A DNA stretch of 64,000 nt from Pseudomonas frederiksbergensis (GTDB taxonomy: Bacteria > Pseudomonadota > Gammaproteobacteria > Pseudomonadales > Pseudomonadaceae): the NCBI RefSeq assembly GCF_003732275.1, contig NZ_MOBM01000015.1:111862-175861 (forward strand), read 5' to 3'. The notes below the pieces were generated by a model that made no database searches, had not been told where the DNA came from, and saw only the letters and a list, made by a program, of their open reading frames with translations. Positions 13,255 through 24,719 of the stretch are shown here, piece after piece. Each line of letters begins with the position of its first letter. Position 1 is the first letter of the stretch. Made by a program: the position numbers and the translations under genes.

Positions 13255-15660
13255 TTGAAGAAATCCACCGCAGCACCTAAAACAGTCGTCCCGCTCTGGC
13301 GCCAGCAATTGCACTACCGGCTCAAGGAAGGTGCATTGATCGCCATCGGCGCCTTGTGCCTGTTCCTGATGATGGCTTTGTTGACCTACGGCAAAGACGA
13401 TCCGGGCTGGAGCCACAACAGCAAGATCGACGATGTGCAGAACTTCGGCGGGCCTGCCGGCTCTTACAGCGCCGACATCCTGTTCATGGTCCTGGGTTAC
13501 TTCGCCTACATTTTCCCGTTGCTGCTGGCGATCAAGGCGTATCAGATCTTCCGCCAGCGCCACGAGCCGTGGCAGTGGAGCGGCTGGCTGTTCTCCTGGC
13601 GCCTGATCGGCCTGGTATTCCTGGTGCTGTCAGGTGCAGCGCTGGCCCACATCCATTTCCATGCGGCGACCGGTCTGCCGGCCGGCGCAGGTGGCGCTTT
13701 GGGCGAAAGCCTCGGCGATCTGGCCAAAAACGCACTGAACATCCAGGGCAGCACGCTGTTGTTCATCGCGCTGTTCCTGTTCGGCCTGACAGTGTTCACC
13801 GACCTGTCGTGGTTCAAGGTGATGGACGTCACCGGCAAGATCACCCTCGATCTGTTCGAACTGTTCCAAGGCGCGGCCAATCGCTGGTGGGCGGCCCGTA
13901 TGGAACGCAAGCAACTGGTCGCCCAACTGCGTGAAGTCGACGATCGCGTGCATGACGTGGTCGCGCCGACCGTCACCGACAAACGCGAGCAGGCCAAGGT
14001 CAAGGAGCGCCTGATCGAGCGCGAGCAGGCCCTGAGCAAGCACATGTCCGAGCGCGAGAAACAGGTACCGCCGGTGATTGCCCCGGCTCCGCCCAAACCC
14101 GCAGCGCCCAGCAAGCGCGTGGAAAAAGAGAAACAGGCGCCGTTGTTCGTCGACAGCGCGGTGGAAGGCACCTTGCCGCCGATCTCGATTCTCGACCCTG
14201 CGGAAAAGAAACAACTCAACTATTCACCTGAATCCCTGGCGGCCGTCGGCCACTTGCTGGAAATCAAGCTCAAGGAATTCGGCGTCGAAGTCTCGGTGGA
14301 TTCGATTCACCCGGGCCCGGTAATTACCCGTTACGAAATCCAGCCAGCAGCCGGGGTCAAAGTCAGCCGCATCTCCAATCTGGCGAAAGACCTGGCCCGT
14401 TCGCTGGCCGTGACCAGTGTGCGTGTCGTGGAAGTGATTCCGGGCAAGACCACCGTCGGTATCGAAATCCCTAACGAAGACCGGCAGATCGTGCGGTTCT
14501 CCGAGGTCTTGTCGACCCCCGAGTACGATAACTTCAAGTCCCCGGTCACCCTGGCCCTGGGTCATGATATCGGCGGCAAACCGGTCATCACCGACCTGGC
14601 GAAAATGCCGCACTTGCTGGTGGCCGGTACGACCGGTTCCGGTAAGTCGGTGGGTGTGAACGCGATGATCCTGTCGATTCTGTTCAAGTCTGGCCCGGAA
14701 GACGCCAAATTGATCATGATCGACCCGAAAATGCTCGAGCTGTCGATCTACGAAGGCATTCCGCACCTGCTGTGCCCGGTGGTCACCGACATGAAGGACG
14801 CCGCCAACGCCTTGCGCTGGAGCGTCGCCGAGATGGAACGGCGCTACAAACTGATGGCGAAGATGGGCGTGCGTAACCTGTCGGGCTTCAACGCCAAGGT
14901 CAAGGAAGCCCAGGACGCCGGCGAGCCGTTGAGCGATCCGCTGTACAAGCGCGAAAGCATCCACGACGAGGCACCCCTGCTGCAAAAACTGCCGACCATC
15001 GTCGTGGTCGTCGACGAATTCGCCGACATGATGATGATCGTCGGCAAGAAGGTTGAAGAGCTGATCGCCCGTATCGCCCAGAAGGCCCGTGCGGCCGGCA
15101 TCCACTTGATCCTCGCGACCCAGCGGCCGTCGGTGGACGTGATCACCGGTCTGATCAAGGCGAACATTCCGACCCGTATGGCGTTCCAGGTATCGAGCAA
15201 GATCGATTCGCGGACCATCATCGACCAGGGTGGCGCCGAACAACTGCTGGGTCACGGTGATATGTTGTACATGCCGCCGGGCACCAGTCTGCCGATTCGT
15301 GTTCACGGCGCGTTCGTGTCCGACGACGAGGTTCACCGCGTGGTTGAAGCCTGGAAACTGCGCGGCGCCCCGGAATACAACGATGACATCCTCGCCGGTG
15401 TCGAAGAGGCCGGTAGCGGCTTTGAAAACGGCGGCGGTGGCGGTGACGATGATGCCGAAACCGATGCGCTTTACGACGAGGCGGTGCAGTTCGTACTGGA
15501 AAGCCGTCGCGCGTCCATCTCCGCGGTTCAGCGCAAGCTGAAAATCGGCTACAACCGCGCGGCGCGCATGATCGAAGCCATGGAGATGGCTGGGGTCGTG
15601 ACGTCCATGAACACCAACGGTTCGCGTGAAGTCCTGGCCCCTGGCCCGGTGCGCGACTGA
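13255..15660 (+). CDS. ftsK: DNA translocase FtsK
   Basis: An 801-residue protein starting [19 protein letters not shown] from a TTG codon with AGGAAA 8-9 bases upstream. It has four to five N-terminal membrane segments (residues 20-190), a charged coiled-coil linker (215-300), a motor domain with Walker [13 protein letters not shown] (about residue 460) and Walker [13 protein letters not shown], and the C-terminal gamma winged helix (last 65 residues, [19 protein letters not shown]). It pumps DNA at the septum and activates XerCD. The linker is short compared with E. coli, normal for Pseudomonas. Confidence 0.97.
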   Translation: MKKSTAAPKTVVPLWRQQLHYRLKEGALIAIGALCLFLMMALLTYGKDDPGWSHNSKIDDVQNFGGPAGSYSADILFMVLGYFAYIFPLLLAIKAYQIFRQRHEPWQWSGWLFSWRLIGLVFLVLSGAALAHIHFHAATGLPAGAGGALGESLGDLAKNALNIQGSTLLFIALFLFGLTVFTDLSWFKVMDVTGKITLDLFELFQGAANRWWAARMERKQLVAQLREVDDRVHDVVAPTVTDKREQAKVKERLIEREQALSKHMSEREKQVPPVIAPAPPKPAAPSKRVEKEKQAPLFVDSAVEGTLPPISILDPAEKKQLNYSPESLAAVGHLLEIKLKEFGVEVSVDSIHPGPVITRYEIQPAAGVKVSRISNLAKDLARSLAVTSVRVVEVIPGKTTVGIEIPNEDRQIVRFSEVLSTPEYDNFKSPVTLALGHDIGGKPVITDLAKMPHLLVAGTTGSGKSVGVNAMILSILFKSGPEDAKLIMIDPKMLELSIYEGIPHLLCPVVTDMKDAANALRWSVAEMERRYKLMAKMGVRNLSGFNAKVKEAQDAGEPLSDPLYKRESIHDEAPLLQKLPTIVVVVDEFADMMMIVGKKVEELIARIAQKARAAGIHLILATQRPSVDVITGLIKANIPTRMAFQVSSKIDSRTIIDQGGAEQLLGHGDMLYMPPGTSLPIRVHGAFVSDDEVHRVVEAWKLRGAPEYNDDILAGVEEAGSGFENGGGGGDDDAETDALYDEAVQFVLESRRASISAVQRKLKIGYNRAARMIEAMEMAGVVTSMNTNGSREVLAPGPVRD

Positions 15661-15673
15661 TCCGGTTTTGAAA

Positions 15674-15698
15674 GGGGCGGTGTCTTGAGACGCCGCCC
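15674..15698 (+). other. Intercistronic hairpin between ftsK and lolA
   Basis: GGGCGGTGTC, loop TTGA, GACGCCGCCC forms a strong stem with one G-T pair and no T tract. It probably acts as an mRNA processing or stability element, not a terminator. It sits just before the lolA ribosome-binding site. Confidence 0.5.
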
Positions 15699-15728
15699 GC
15701 ACTCCCACGAATGTTTATGAGGACTCCC

Positions 15729-16352
15729 ATGCGTCTTATCCGCATGCTGTTGCTGCCGGTACTGGCTTTGACCACGCTCTCGGCCCACGCCGATGACAAG
15801 GACGTGGCGCGTCTGACTCAACTGCTGGAAAAATCCCAGACCCTGACCGCGCGTTTCTCCCAGCTGACCCTCGATGGCAGCGGCACCCAGTTGCAGGAAA
15901 CCGCGGGTGAAATGTCCTTGCAGCGTCCTGGCTTGTTTTACTGGCACACCAACGCGCCGGCCGAACAAACGATGGTCTCCGACGGCAAGAAGGTGACGTT
16001 GTGGGATCCGGACCTTGAGCAGGCCACCATCAAGAACCTTGATCAGCGCCTGACCCAGACCCCGGCATTGCTGCTGTCGGGTGACGTGTCCAAGATCAGC
16101 CAGAGCTTCGACATCAGCGCCAAGGAAGCCGGTGGCGTGATCGACTTCACCTTGAAGCCGAAAACCAAAGACACCCTGTTCGACAGCCTGCGCCTGTCGT
16201 TCCGCAACGGTCTGGTCAATGACATGCAGATGATCGACAGTGTCGGTCAGCGCACCAATATCCTGTTTACTGGCGTGAAGGCCAACGAGCCGATTCCTGC
16301 GTCCAAATTCAAGTTCGACATCCCAAAGGGTGCCGACGTGATCCAGGAATAA
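15729..16352 (+). CDS. lolA: Outer-membrane lipoprotein carrier protein LolA
   Basis: A 207-residue periplasmic protein. The signal peptide [21 protein letters not shown] is followed by the mature LolA sequence with [11 protein letters not shown] and [21 protein letters not shown]. It ferries lipoproteins from LolCDE to LolB. The ATG at 15729 is preferred because TGAGGA lies 6 bases upstream; an ATG six codons earlier is in frame. It is downstream of ftsK, the usual order. Confidence 0.95.
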   Translation: MRLIRMLLLPVLALTTLSAHADDKDVARLTQLLEKSQTLTARFSQLTLDGSGTQLQETAGEMSLQRPGLFYWHTNAPAEQTMVSDGKKVTLWDPDLEQATIKNLDQRLTQTPALLLSGDVSKISQSFDISAKEAGGVIDFTLKPKTKDTLFDSLRLSFRNGLVNDMQMIDSVGQRTNILFTGVKANEPIPASKFKFDIPKGADVIQE

Positions 16353-16361
16353 AACGCATAA

Positions 16362-16455
16362 CCTGTGGGAGCGAGCCTGCTCGCGATAGCGTCGGGTCAG
16401 TCAACAGTGATGTTGAATGTAATGCCGCCATCGCAAGCAGGCTCGCTCCCACAGG
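16362..16455. repeat. REP doublet (REPIN-like), family A
   Basis: Inward-facing inverted copies of the GTGGGAGCGAGCCTGCTCGC unit; the right copy has one change (GCAAGCAGG). It lies between lolA and rarA. Confidence 0.85.
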
Positions 16456-16509
16456 GATCAGCGATGTTCAAATTATTGACTGATAGGCAGTGAGGTTTCG
16501 CAAGTAGTG

Positions 16510-17832
16510 ATGGACCTGTTTCGCAGCGCCCCGATTGCTCAGCCTTTGGCCGCCCGCCTGCGCGCGACCAATCTGGACGAGTACGTCGGTCAGGAACACC
16601 TGCTCGCTCGCGGCAAGCCTTTGCGCGAAGCGCTGGAGCAGGGTGCCCTGCATTCGATGATTTTCTGGGGACCGCCGGGGGTGGGTAAAACCACCTTGGC
16701 GCGGCTGCTCGCGGAAGTCTCCGATGCGCACTTCGAAACGGTTTCGGCGGTACTGGCCGGCGTAAAGGAAATCCGCCAGGCGGTGGAAGTCGCCAAACAA
16801 CAGGCCGGGCAGTACGGTAAACGCACCATCCTGTTCGTCGATGAAGTGCATCGCTTCAACAAGTCCCAGCAGGATGCGTTCCTGCCGTACGTTGAAGACG
16901 GCACGCTGATTTTCATCGGCGCAACCACCGAAAACCCCTCGTTCGAACTCAATAACGCGCTCCTGTCCCGGGCGCGCGTCTATGTGCTCAAAAGCCTCGA
17001 CGAAGCGGCCCTGCGCAAGCTGGTGCATCGCGCATTGACCGAAGAACGTGGGTTGGGCAAGCGGCAACTGACCCTCAGCGATGAAGGTTTCCAGATGCTG
17101 TTGTCCGCCGCCGATGGCGATGGCCGACGTCTGCTCAATCTGCTGGAAAACGCCTCGGACCTGGCCGAAGACAACAGTGAGATCGGCGTCGATCTGTTGC
17201 AAAGTCTGCTTGGTGATACCCGTCGACGCTTCGACAAGGGCGGCGAAGCCTTCTACGACCAGATCTCCGCGCTGCATAAATCGGTGCGCGGTTCCAATCC
17301 CGATGGCGCACTGTATTGGTTCGCGCGGATGATCGACGGCGGTTGCGACCCGCTGTACCTGGCCCGGCGCGTGGTGCGCATGGCCAGCGAAGACATCGGC
17401 AACGCCGACCCTCGTGCCCTGAGCCTGTGCCTGGCGGCGTGGGAAGTGCAGGAGCGCCTCGGCAGCCCCGAAGGTGAATTGGCGGTGGCCCAGGCCATTA
17501 CCTATCTGGCCTGCGCGCCGAAAAGCAATGCGGTGTACATGGGCTTCAAAGCCGCGATGCGCAGCGCCACCGAGCACGGTTCGCTCGAAGTGCCGCTGCA
17601 CTTGCGCAATGCGCCGACCAAGTTGATGAAGCAGTTGGGTTATGGCGACGAATACCGTTATGCCCACGATGAGCCGGATGCCTACGCCGCTGGCGAAGAC
17701 TACTTCCCGGACGAGCTCGAACCGCAACGGTTTTATCAACCCGTGCCCCGCGGCCTGGAGCTGAAGATCGGCGAAAAGCTTAACCACCTCGCGCAGCTTG
17801 ATCGCCTAAGCCCACGGCAACGGAGAAAATAG
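16510..17832 (+). CDS. rarA: Replication-associated recombination protein A (RarA/MgsA)
   Basis: A 440-residue AAA+ ATPase, [20 protein letters not shown], with Walker [10 protein letters not shown] (about residue 56), Walker [16 protein letters not shown] and the MgsA C-terminal tetramerisation part ([20 protein letters not shown]). It acts at stalled replication forks in the RuvB/RFC-like clamp-loader class. A GTG one codon upstream is an alternative start. The stop overlaps the crcB start by one base (TAGTG), so the two are coupled. Confidence 0.95.
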   Translation: MDLFRSAPIAQPLAARLRATNLDEYVGQEHLLARGKPLREALEQGALHSMIFWGPPGVGKTTLARLLAEVSDAHFETVSAVLAGVKEIRQAVEVAKQQAGQYGKRTILFVDEVHRFNKSQQDAFLPYVEDGTLIFIGATTENPSFELNNALLSRARVYVLKSLDEAALRKLVHRALTEERGLGKRQLTLSDEGFQMLLSAADGDGRRLLNLLENASDLAEDNSEIGVDLLQSLLGDTRRRFDKGGEAFYDQISALHKSVRGSNPDGALYWFARMIDGGCDPLYLARRVVRMASEDIGNADPRALSLCLAAWEVQERLGSPEGELAVAQAITYLACAPKSNAVYMGFKAAMRSATEHGSLEVPLHLRNAPTKLMKQLGYGDEYRYAHDEPDAYAAGEDYFPDELEPQRFYQPVPRGLELKIGEKLNHLAQLDRLSPRQRRK

Positions 17833-18206
17833 TGATTCCATTGATCGTTACCGTTTCTGTCGGCGGTGTCGCCGGTACGCTATTGCGCTTCGCCACCGGT
17901 AACTGGATCAACGCGAATTGGCCACGGCACTTCTATACCGCGACGCTGGCCGTTAATATCGTGGGCTGTTTGCTGATCGGCGTTCTATACGGTCTGTTTT
18001 TGAGTCGCCCGGAGGTACCGTTTGAGGTGCGAGCCGGGTTGATGGTCGGCTTCCTTGGGGGGCTGACAACTTTTTCATCCTTTTCACTGGATACGGTGCG
18101 CCTGCTGGAAACCGGGCAAGTGCCGCTGGCCCTGGGCTATGCGGCCATCAGCGTATTCGGCGGGCTGCTCGCCACCTGGGCTGGCCTGTCCCTGACCAAA
18201 CTTTGA
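17832..18206 (+). CDS. crcB: Fluoride-specific ion channel CrcB/Fluc
   Basis: A 124-residue, four-helix membrane protein with the Fluc signatures [10 protein letters not shown] near the N-terminus and [13 protein letters not shown] (about residues 69-81), which carries the conserved Phe box and Ser/Thr pore residues. It exports fluoride. It starts with GTG overlapping the rarA stop, and no fluoride riboswitch is possible in this tight junction, so expression follows rarA. Confidence 0.93.
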   Translation: MIPLIVTVSVGGVAGTLLRFATGNWINANWPRHFYTATLAVNIVGCLLIGVLYGLFLSRPEVPFEVRAGLMVGFLGGLTTFSSFSLDTVRLLETGQVPLALGYAAISVFGGLLATWAGLSLTKL

Positions 18207-18209
18207 TAA

Positions 18210-19502
<1,293 letters not shown>

Positions 19503-20897
19503 ATGGACTATCTGCCGCTGTTTCATAACCTTCGCGGCAGTCGTGTATTGGTCGTCGGCGGAGGGGAGATTGCCTTGCGCAAATCCCGCCTGCTGGCCGA
19601 AGCCGGTGCGCTGCTGCGGGTGGTTGCGCCTGAAATCGAACCGCAACTGCGCGAGCTAGTGGTCGGCAGCGGTGGTGAGTGCCTGGTGCGTGGCTACGCA
19701 GAAACGGACCTGGACGGTTGCGGGCTGATTATCGCCGCCACCGACGACGAACCGCTGAACGCGCAAGTCTCCGCCGATGCCCATCGGCGTTGCGTGCCGG
19801 TCAACGTGGTGGACGCGCCGGCGCTGTGCAGCGTGATTTTTCCCGCGATTGTCGACCGTTCTCCGTTGATCATCGCTGTGTCCAGCGGCGGCGATGCGCC
19901 GGTGCTGGCGCGGTTGATTCGCGCCAAGCTGGAAACCTGGATTCCTTCTACCTACGGTCAACTGGCCGGTCTGGCAGCGCGTTTCCGTACTCAGGTCAAA
20001 AGCCTGTTTCCGGATGTGCAGCAGCGTCGGGCGTTCTGGGAAGATGTATTCCAGGGCCCGATTGCCGACCGGCAACTGGCCGGGCAGGGCGCCGAGGCCG
20101 AGCGCTTGATGCTGGCAAAGATCAATGGTGAAGCGCCTGTAGCCACTGGCGAAGTCTATTTGGTAGGTGCAGGGCCGGGTGATCCCGATCTGCTGACCTT
20201 CCGCGCCTTGCGTCTGATGCAGCAAGCCGATGTGGTGCTGTATGACCGTCTGGTGGCGCCGGCGATTCTGGATTTGTGCCGTCGCGATGCCGAGCGGATC
20301 TACGTCGGCAAGCGCCGCGCCGATCACGCCGTGCCTCAGGAACAGATCAACCAGCATCTGGTGGATCTGGCCAAGGCCGGCAAGCGCGTGGTGCGCTTGA
20401 AGGGCGGCGATCCGTTTATCTTCGGGCGCGGCGGTGAAGAGATCGAAGAACTGGCGGCCCATGGCATTCCGTTCCAGGTTGTTCCGGGCATTACTGCAGC
20501 CAGCGGTTGCGCGGCATATGCCGGGATTCCGCTGACTCACCGCGATTACGCGCAGTCGGTGCGGTTCGTCACCGGGCACCTCAAGGACGGTTCCACCGAT
20601 TTGCCGTGGGCCGACTTGGTCGCGCCGGCGCAAACCCTGGTGTTTTACATGGGGCTGGTGGGCTTGCCGATCATCTGCGAACAGTTGATCAAACACGGTC
20701 GCGCGGCCGATACCCCGGCGGCGTTGATCCAGCAGGGCACCACGGTCAATCAACGGGTGTTTACCGGCACCCTGGCCGACCTTCCACGGCTGGTGGCGGA
20801 GCATGAAGTGCATGCGCCGACGCTGGTGATTGTTGGGGAAGTGGTGCAGTTGCGCGAGAAACTGGCATGGTTTGAGGGTGCTCAGGCGCAGGTCTGA
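19503..20897 (+). CDS. cysG: Siroheme synthase CysG (trifunctional)
   Basis: A 464-residue fusion. Residues 1-150 are the NAD-binding precorrin-2 dehydrogenase/ferrochelatase part ([17 protein letters not shown], then [18 protein letters not shown]). Residues 215-460 are uroporphyrinogen-III C-methyltransferase ([15 protein letters not shown] and [18 protein letters not shown]). It makes siroheme from uroporphyrinogen III for sulfite and nitrite reductases. Its ATG directly follows the serS stop with no gap. Confidence 0.97.
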   Translation: MDYLPLFHNLRGSRVLVVGGGEIALRKSRLLAEAGALLRVVAPEIEPQLRELVVGSGGECLVRGYAETDLDGCGLIIAATDDEPLNAQVSADAHRRCVPVNVVDAPALCSVIFPAIVDRSPLIIAVSSGGDAPVLARLIRAKLETWIPSTYGQLAGLAARFRTQVKSLFPDVQQRRAFWEDVFQGPIADRQLAGQGAEAERLMLAKINGEAPVATGEVYLVGAGPGDPDLLTFRALRLMQQADVVLYDRLVAPAILDLCRRDAERIYVGKRRADHAVPQEQINQHLVDLAKAGKRVVRLKGGDPFIFGRGGEEIEELAAHGIPFQVVPGITAASGCAAYAGIPLTHRDYAQSVRFVTGHLKDGSTDLPWADLVAPAQTLVFYMGLVGLPIICEQLIKHGRAADTPAALIQQGTTVNQRVFTGTLADLPRLVAEHEVHAPTLVIVGEVVQLREKLAWFEGAQAQV

Positions 20898-20913
20898 GGA
20901 CCGAGTCACCTCC

Positions 20914-20988
20914 ATCGCGAGCAGGCTCGCTCCCACAGGGGATTTGTGAACGACGCAAATCCAATGTGGGAGCGAGCCTGCTCGCGAT
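20914..20988. repeat. REP doublet, family A, outward-facing arrangement
   Basis: The two copies are in the opposite order to most doublets here: ATCGCGAGCAGGCTCGCTCC comes first and GTGGGAGCGAGCCTGCTCGC last. The short spacer contains its own inverted repeat, GGATTTG ... CAAATCC. It lies between the convergent cysG and yqjG genes. Confidence 0.8.
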
Positions 20989-21018
20989 GGGGCCCTCAAA
21001 GCCAATACAGAATTACGA

Positions 21019-22026
21019 TCAGTCCTGGTTCTTGCGCCAAACCCCTTTCCCAATCAACCGCGCCCGATCATGAGCCGCAGTGAAATCCTGCGCCGGCCCT
21101 TTCGGCACGATCCCGGTCGGATTGATGGTCTTGTGGCTGCCGTAGTAGTGATTCTTGATGTGCTCAAAACTCACCGTCTCGGCAATCCCCGGCCACTGGT
21201 AAATCTCCCGTAGCCAGTTCGACAGATTCGGATAATCGGCAATCCGTCGCAGGTTGCACTTGAAGTGCCCGAAGTACACCGCATCGAAACGAATCATCGT
21301 AGTGAACAACCGAATATCCGCTTCCGTCAGGTATTCACCCGTCAGGTACCGGTTCGCGCCCAGCAATTGCTCTAGCCGATCCAGTTCACCAAACAGTTCG
21401 TTGAACGCTTCTTCATAAGCCTGCTGAGACGTAGCAAACCCGGCGCGATAGACGCCGTTATTCACTGCCGGATAAATCCGCTCGTTCAGCGCATCGATCT
21501 CGGCCCGCAATGGCGCCGGGTAGAAATCCAGGTCATTGCCAGTCAACTCATCAAAAGCGCTGTTGAACATGCGGATGATCTCCGCCGATTCATTGTTGAC
21601 GATGCGATTTGTCTGTTTGTCCCAGAGCACCGGCACTGTGACGCGGCCGGTGTAGTCGGCGGTATCGGTGGTGTAGCGCTGGTGCAGAAAATTGAAGTGA
21701 TCGAGCTTGTCGCCAGTCGAGCCCAGGTTTTTATCGAAGGTCCAGCCGTTTTCCAGCATCAACCAACTGACCACCGACACATCGATCAGGCTTTCGAGAC
21801 CTTTGAGTTTGCGCAGGATCAATGTGCGATGAGCCCACGGGCAGGCGAGGGATACGTAGAGGTGATAGCGACCAGCCTCGGCGGCAAAACCACCGACGCC
21901 GGTCGGGCCTGGCCTGCCGTCGGCGGTCAACCAGTTGCGACGTTGTGCCTGTTCACGCTGGAACGTGCCGTCCTTGCTGCTTTCGTACCATTGATCCTGC
22001 CAGCGGCCTTCGACTAACAAACCCAT
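21019..22026 (-). CDS. yqjG: Glutathionyl-hydroquinone reductase (YqjG/ECM4-type GST)
   Basis: A 335-residue protein of the xi-class GST family. The nucleophilic cysteine is in SLACPWAHRT (about residue 62), and the family motif NNESAEIIRMFN lies near residue 170. These enzymes reduce glutathionyl-hydroquinones to hydroquinones using glutathione. The ATG at 22026 has GAGGAG 9 bases upstream; the TTG two codons earlier is less likely. It is monocistronic and convergent with cysG. Confidence 0.92.
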   Translation of the reverse strand: MGLLVEGRWQDQWYESSKDGTFQREQAQRRNWLTADGRPGPTGVGGFAAEAGRYHLYVSLACPWAHRTLILRKLKGLESLIDVSVVSWLMLENGWTFDKNLGSTGDKLDHFNFLHQRYTTDTADYTGRVTVPVLWDKQTNRIVNNESAEIIRMFNSAFDELTGNDLDFYPAPLRAEIDALNERIYPAVNNGVYRAGFATSQQAYEEAFNELFGELDRLEQLLGANRYLTGEYLTEADIRLFTTMIRFDAVYFGHFKCNLRRIADYPNLSNWLREIYQWPGIAETVSFEHIKNHYYGSHKTINPTGIVPKGPAQDFTAAHDRARLIGKGVWRKNQD

Positions 22027-22116
22027 GTTCAAAACTCCTCAACTGATAAGCGTTGGAGAGGAGTCTATGCGCATAGGTTCGAACAAAAAGCGCAAAGGTT
22101 GGGCGTTTATGATCGG

Positions 22117-23118
22117 TTAAATCGATCGGTCCCTTGCATCCCAATACTGCTGGGCGGTTTCGAACGCTTGCTCGCGGGTCTGGCCGAGGCCGCGCAACGC
22201 CAGGGCCATGGTCGAGATCAACGCCATTTGCGGGTAGCTATCGACCACGTCGCCACGCCACACCGCTTTCAAATGCTCGGGATCGAGCGTGGCCGGTTTG
22301 ACGTGGCGCTGGGTCGACAGCTGTGGCCATTCTTCATCCCAGCTTTCGCCGCCGGTGGTGCCATACAGGTGGCTGTCGGCGTCCGGATTGATCTCGATTT
22401 CACCACCATCGCCCTTGATGACGATGGCGGTATCGCCCAGCAAACCGCTGGCATCGCGATGCACAGCCTGATAGCCGGGGTGGAAAATGCTTTGCAGACC
22501 GCAGCGAGCGCCCAACGGATTAAGAATCCGTGCCAGGGAATGGATCGGCGAGCGCAGGCCCAAGGTGTTGCGCAGGTCGATCATCCGCTGAAGTTGCGGG
22601 GCCCAGTCCACCAATGGCATGAATGCCAGACCGCCCTGATCGAGCGCCGCGCCGACCTGCTGCCAGTTGCGGCACAGCGGAATGTTCAGCGTATCGAGCA
22701 GTTGTTCGCTGTACAGCCGACCGGCCGTGTGCGCACCGCCGCCATGCATGAAGATGCGCACGCCGTTCTGCGCCAGGCACTTGGCCGCCAGCAGATACCA
22801 CGGCAGGTGACGCTTCTTGCCGGCATACGTCGGCCAGTCCAGATCGACTGCCAGCGCCGGTGGATTCAGGCGCTCACGCAAGGCTTCGGTGAACCCGGCC
22901 ATTTCCTCGGCGCTTTCTTCCTTGTGCCGCAATAGCATCAGGAAGGCGCCGAGTTGGGTGTCCTCGACCTTGTCGTCGAACACCATGCCCATGGCCTCGC
23001 GGGCTTCCTCTCGGGTCAGGTCGCGGGCGCCGCGTTTGCCTTTGCCAAGGATCCGCACGAACTGGGCGAACGGGTGCTCGGCGGGCGTTTCGAGGGTCAA
23101 TGCTGGATAGTCGGTCAT
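22117..23118 (-). CDS. ybiB: YbiB-type glycosyltransferase-family protein (TrpD-like)
   Basis: A 333-residue protein starting MTDYPALTLETPAEHPFAQF. It has the TrpD/thymidine-phosphorylase helical N-domain (GARDLTREEAREAMGMVFD) and a phosphoribosyltransferase-like core. The glycine loop reads FMHGGGAHTAGRL, so the classical TrpD GTGGD loop is not kept. E. coli YbiB binds nucleic acid and lacks TrpD activity. The gene follows tusE with a 4-base overlap, as the last gene of the tus operon here. A catalytic role is not supported. Confidence 0.85.
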   Translation of the reverse strand: MTDYPALTLETPAEHPFAQFVRILGKGKRGARDLTREEAREAMGMVFDDKVEDTQLGAFLMLLRHKEESAEEMAGFTEALRERLNPPALAVDLDWPTYAGKKRHLPWYLLAAKCLAQNGVRIFMHGGGAHTAGRLYSEQLLDTLNIPLCRNWQQVGAALDQGGLAFMPLVDWAPQLQRMIDLRNTLGLRSPIHSLARILNPLGARCGLQSIFHPGYQAVHRDASGLLGDTAIVIKGDGGEIEINPDADSHLYGTTGGESWDEEWPQLSTQRHVKPATLDPEHLKAVWRGDVVDSYPQMALISTMALALRGLGQTREQAFETAQQYWDARDRSI

Positions 23119-23450
23119 AAGCAATTCGTCGGTTTGGGCAGGCCCGCCAGTTTCGCGGCGAGTTTGGCAGGGGTGCCTTTGAACAGTCGGTTCAGGTGCA
23201 GGCTGTTGCCCTTGTCGGGGCCGAGCTTCAATGCGGTGTATTTGATCAGCGGACGGGTGGCCGGGGACAGCTGGAATTCGTCGTAGAAACTGCGCAGCAG
23301 TTCGAGGATCTCCCAGTGTTCCGGGCTCAACTCGATGTCTTCGGCCGCGGCGAGGGCGGCGGCCACTTCGGCGGACCAGTCACTCAGTTCGACCAGGAAA
23401 CCGTCCTTGTCCAGTTCAATGGCGCGGGCGCCGACCGTCAGGGATTTCAT
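23115..23450 (-). CDS. tusE: Sulfurtransferase TusE (DsrC family)
   Basis: A 111-residue DsrC-family protein, MKSLTVGARAIELDKDGFLV, with the penultimate catalytic cysteine in the C-terminal KPTNCL. TusE accepts persulfide sulfur from TusD and passes it to MnmA for tRNA 2-thiolation. The ATG at 23450 overlaps the end of tusB by 4 bases. The gene order on the minus strand is tusD-tusC-tusB-tusE-ybiB. Confidence 0.95.
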   Translation of the reverse strand: MKSLTVGARAIELDKDGFLVELSDWSAEVAAALAAAEDIELSPEHWEILELLRSFYDEFQLSPATRPLIKYTALKLGPDKGNSLHLNRLFKGTPAKLAAKLAGLPKPTNCL

Positions 23451-23740
23451 AGCCAGCTGTTGACCTTGTCGTAGTGAATCGACAGCTCGACGAAGGCCGG
23501 ATAATCGATGGCCTTGGCCCAGTCCGGGACTTGCAGGGCCCGTGCTTGAGCATCTTCGGCCAGCACAAACAGTTTCAGGCTGCGAGCATGTAGCGCACTG
23601 AATGGTGCGGTGCCAGGTTGCAAGGCATAAGCCGCATCGCCACTCAGCAGCAGCGCATCGTCGGCGCCGATTACGCGCAGGCAACTGCTCAGGCGGTCGT
23701 CGCCGAAAGGGGAATGAGACAACACATGCAAAGTCGACAT
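23447..23740 (-). CDS. tusB: Sulfur relay protein TusB (DsrH family)
   Basis: A 97-residue protein, MSTLHVLSHSPFGDDRLSSC, a small DsrH-like subunit of the TusBCD heterohexamer that transfers sulfur from TusA to TusE. Its start overlaps the tusC end by one base and its end overlaps tusE by four, a tightly coupled operon. The sequence is diverged from E. coli TusB, but position and length fit. Confidence 0.92.
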   Translation of the reverse strand: MSTLHVLSHSPFGDDRLSSCLRVIGADDALLLSGDAAYALQPGTAPFSALHARSLKLFVLAEDAQARALQVPDWAKAIDYPAFVELSIHYDKVNSWL

Positions 23741-24102
23741 CAGAGGGTGATCACCTGGTCGTAACGGTCAATGAGGGCGGTGATTTCCTGGGCGGCCAAC
23801 ACCTGGGCTTCTTCAAGCGACAGACCTTTTGGGTCCAGACCACGGGCCGCGGCGCTTTCACCGCACACGAACAGGTCTTCGACACCAAACATCGGCAAGG
23901 CTTGCAGGTTGGCGCTCAGGTCTTTCTGTTGCAACGCCTTGGCGTCCTGTTTCGCGGCTAGCTGGAACACGCCGTCATCGAGGAACAGCAGGCCGATCGG
24001 CAGATCGAAGGCGCCGCCGGCCAGCACGATGTCCAGCGCTTCCCGTGCATTAGGCCCGGACCACGGCGCCTGACGGCTGATAATCAGCAAGGATTTAGCC
24101 AT
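23740..24102 (-). CDS. tusC: Sulfur relay protein TusC (DsrF family)
   Basis: A 120-residue protein, MAKSLLIISRQAPWSGPNAR, with the DsrE/F fold pattern (GLLFLDDGVFQL) and the family helix REALDIVLAGG. It is a structural partner of TusB and TusD in the sulfur relay. It starts one base after the tusD stop region and runs into tusB. Confidence 0.93.
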   Translation of the reverse strand: MAKSLLIISRQAPWSGPNAREALDIVLAGGAFDLPIGLLFLDDGVFQLAAKQDAKALQQKDLSANLQALPMFGVEDLFVCGESAAARGLDPKGLSLEEAQVLAAQEITALIDRYDQVITL

Positions 24103-24103
24103 T

Positions 24104-24496
24104 TCACGCGCCTCCGAAACAGATCAAACGGTCAGCGTCCTGCACCGCGTCATGCAACTGGCCGAGACCGGACAATTCCCACGGCGCGCCCACCGCTACC
24201 GCTTCACGCTGATAGCGCTGGGCTTCTTCCTCGTTCAATACACCGCGGCGCAGGGCGGCGGCGATGCAGACCACGCCATCGAGTTGATGCTCGCTGACAA
24301 AGTTGCGCCATTGCTTGGGCAAATCCTGCTCGTCCTGAGGCGTGACCACGCTGCCAGATGCGTTGTAGACGCCATCCTGATAAAAAAACAGCCGGACAAT
24401 CTCATGCCCGCCGGCCAGCGCTGCTTGAGCAAACAGCAAGGCACGGCGCGAGGAGGGCGCATGGGCGGCGGAAAACAGCGCAATGGCGAATTTCAT
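24104..24496 (-). CDS. tusD: Sulfurtransferase TusD (DsrE family)
   Basis: A 130-residue protein, MKFAIALFSAAHAPSSRRAL. The active cysteine is in DGVVCIAAALRRGV (about residue 78), matching Cys78 of E. coli TusD. It receives sulfur from TusA and passes it to TusE. The ATG at 24496 matches the family start; an in-frame extension upstream was rejected. It is the first gene of the operon. Confidence 0.94.
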   Translation of the reverse strand: MKFAIALFSAAHAPSSRRALLFAQAALAGGHEIVRLFFYQDGVYNASGSVVTPQDEQDLPKQWRNFVSEHQLDGVVCIAAALRRGVLNEEEAQRYQREAVAVGAPWELSGLGQLHDAVQDADRLICFGGA

Positions 24497-24584
24497 GATG
24501 GGCTCGATCAGCAAAACTGCGGCCATGATAAAGCTTTATCGGCGGGGCGGCGAAGGGCGTTTACTCGTAGACCGAGTCGCCGCC

Positions 24585-24676
24585 ATCGCGAGCAGGCTCG
24601 CTCCCACAAGGGATTTGTGTCGTACACAATATTGAAATCCACCACAGACCCCTGTGGGAGCGAGCCTGCTCGCGAT
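24585..24676. repeat. REP doublet, family A, outward-facing arrangement
   Basis: ATCGCGAGCAGGCTCGCTCC leads and GTGGGAGCGAGCCTGCTCGC ends, as in the doublet at 20914. The spacer holds small palindromes (GTGTCGTACAC). It lies upstream of tusD and beyond the end of the DUF1275 gene. Confidence 0.8.
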
Positions 24677-24719
24677 AGCGGAGTGTCAGGCAACATCAAT
24701 GTTGAATGTGATAACCCGA

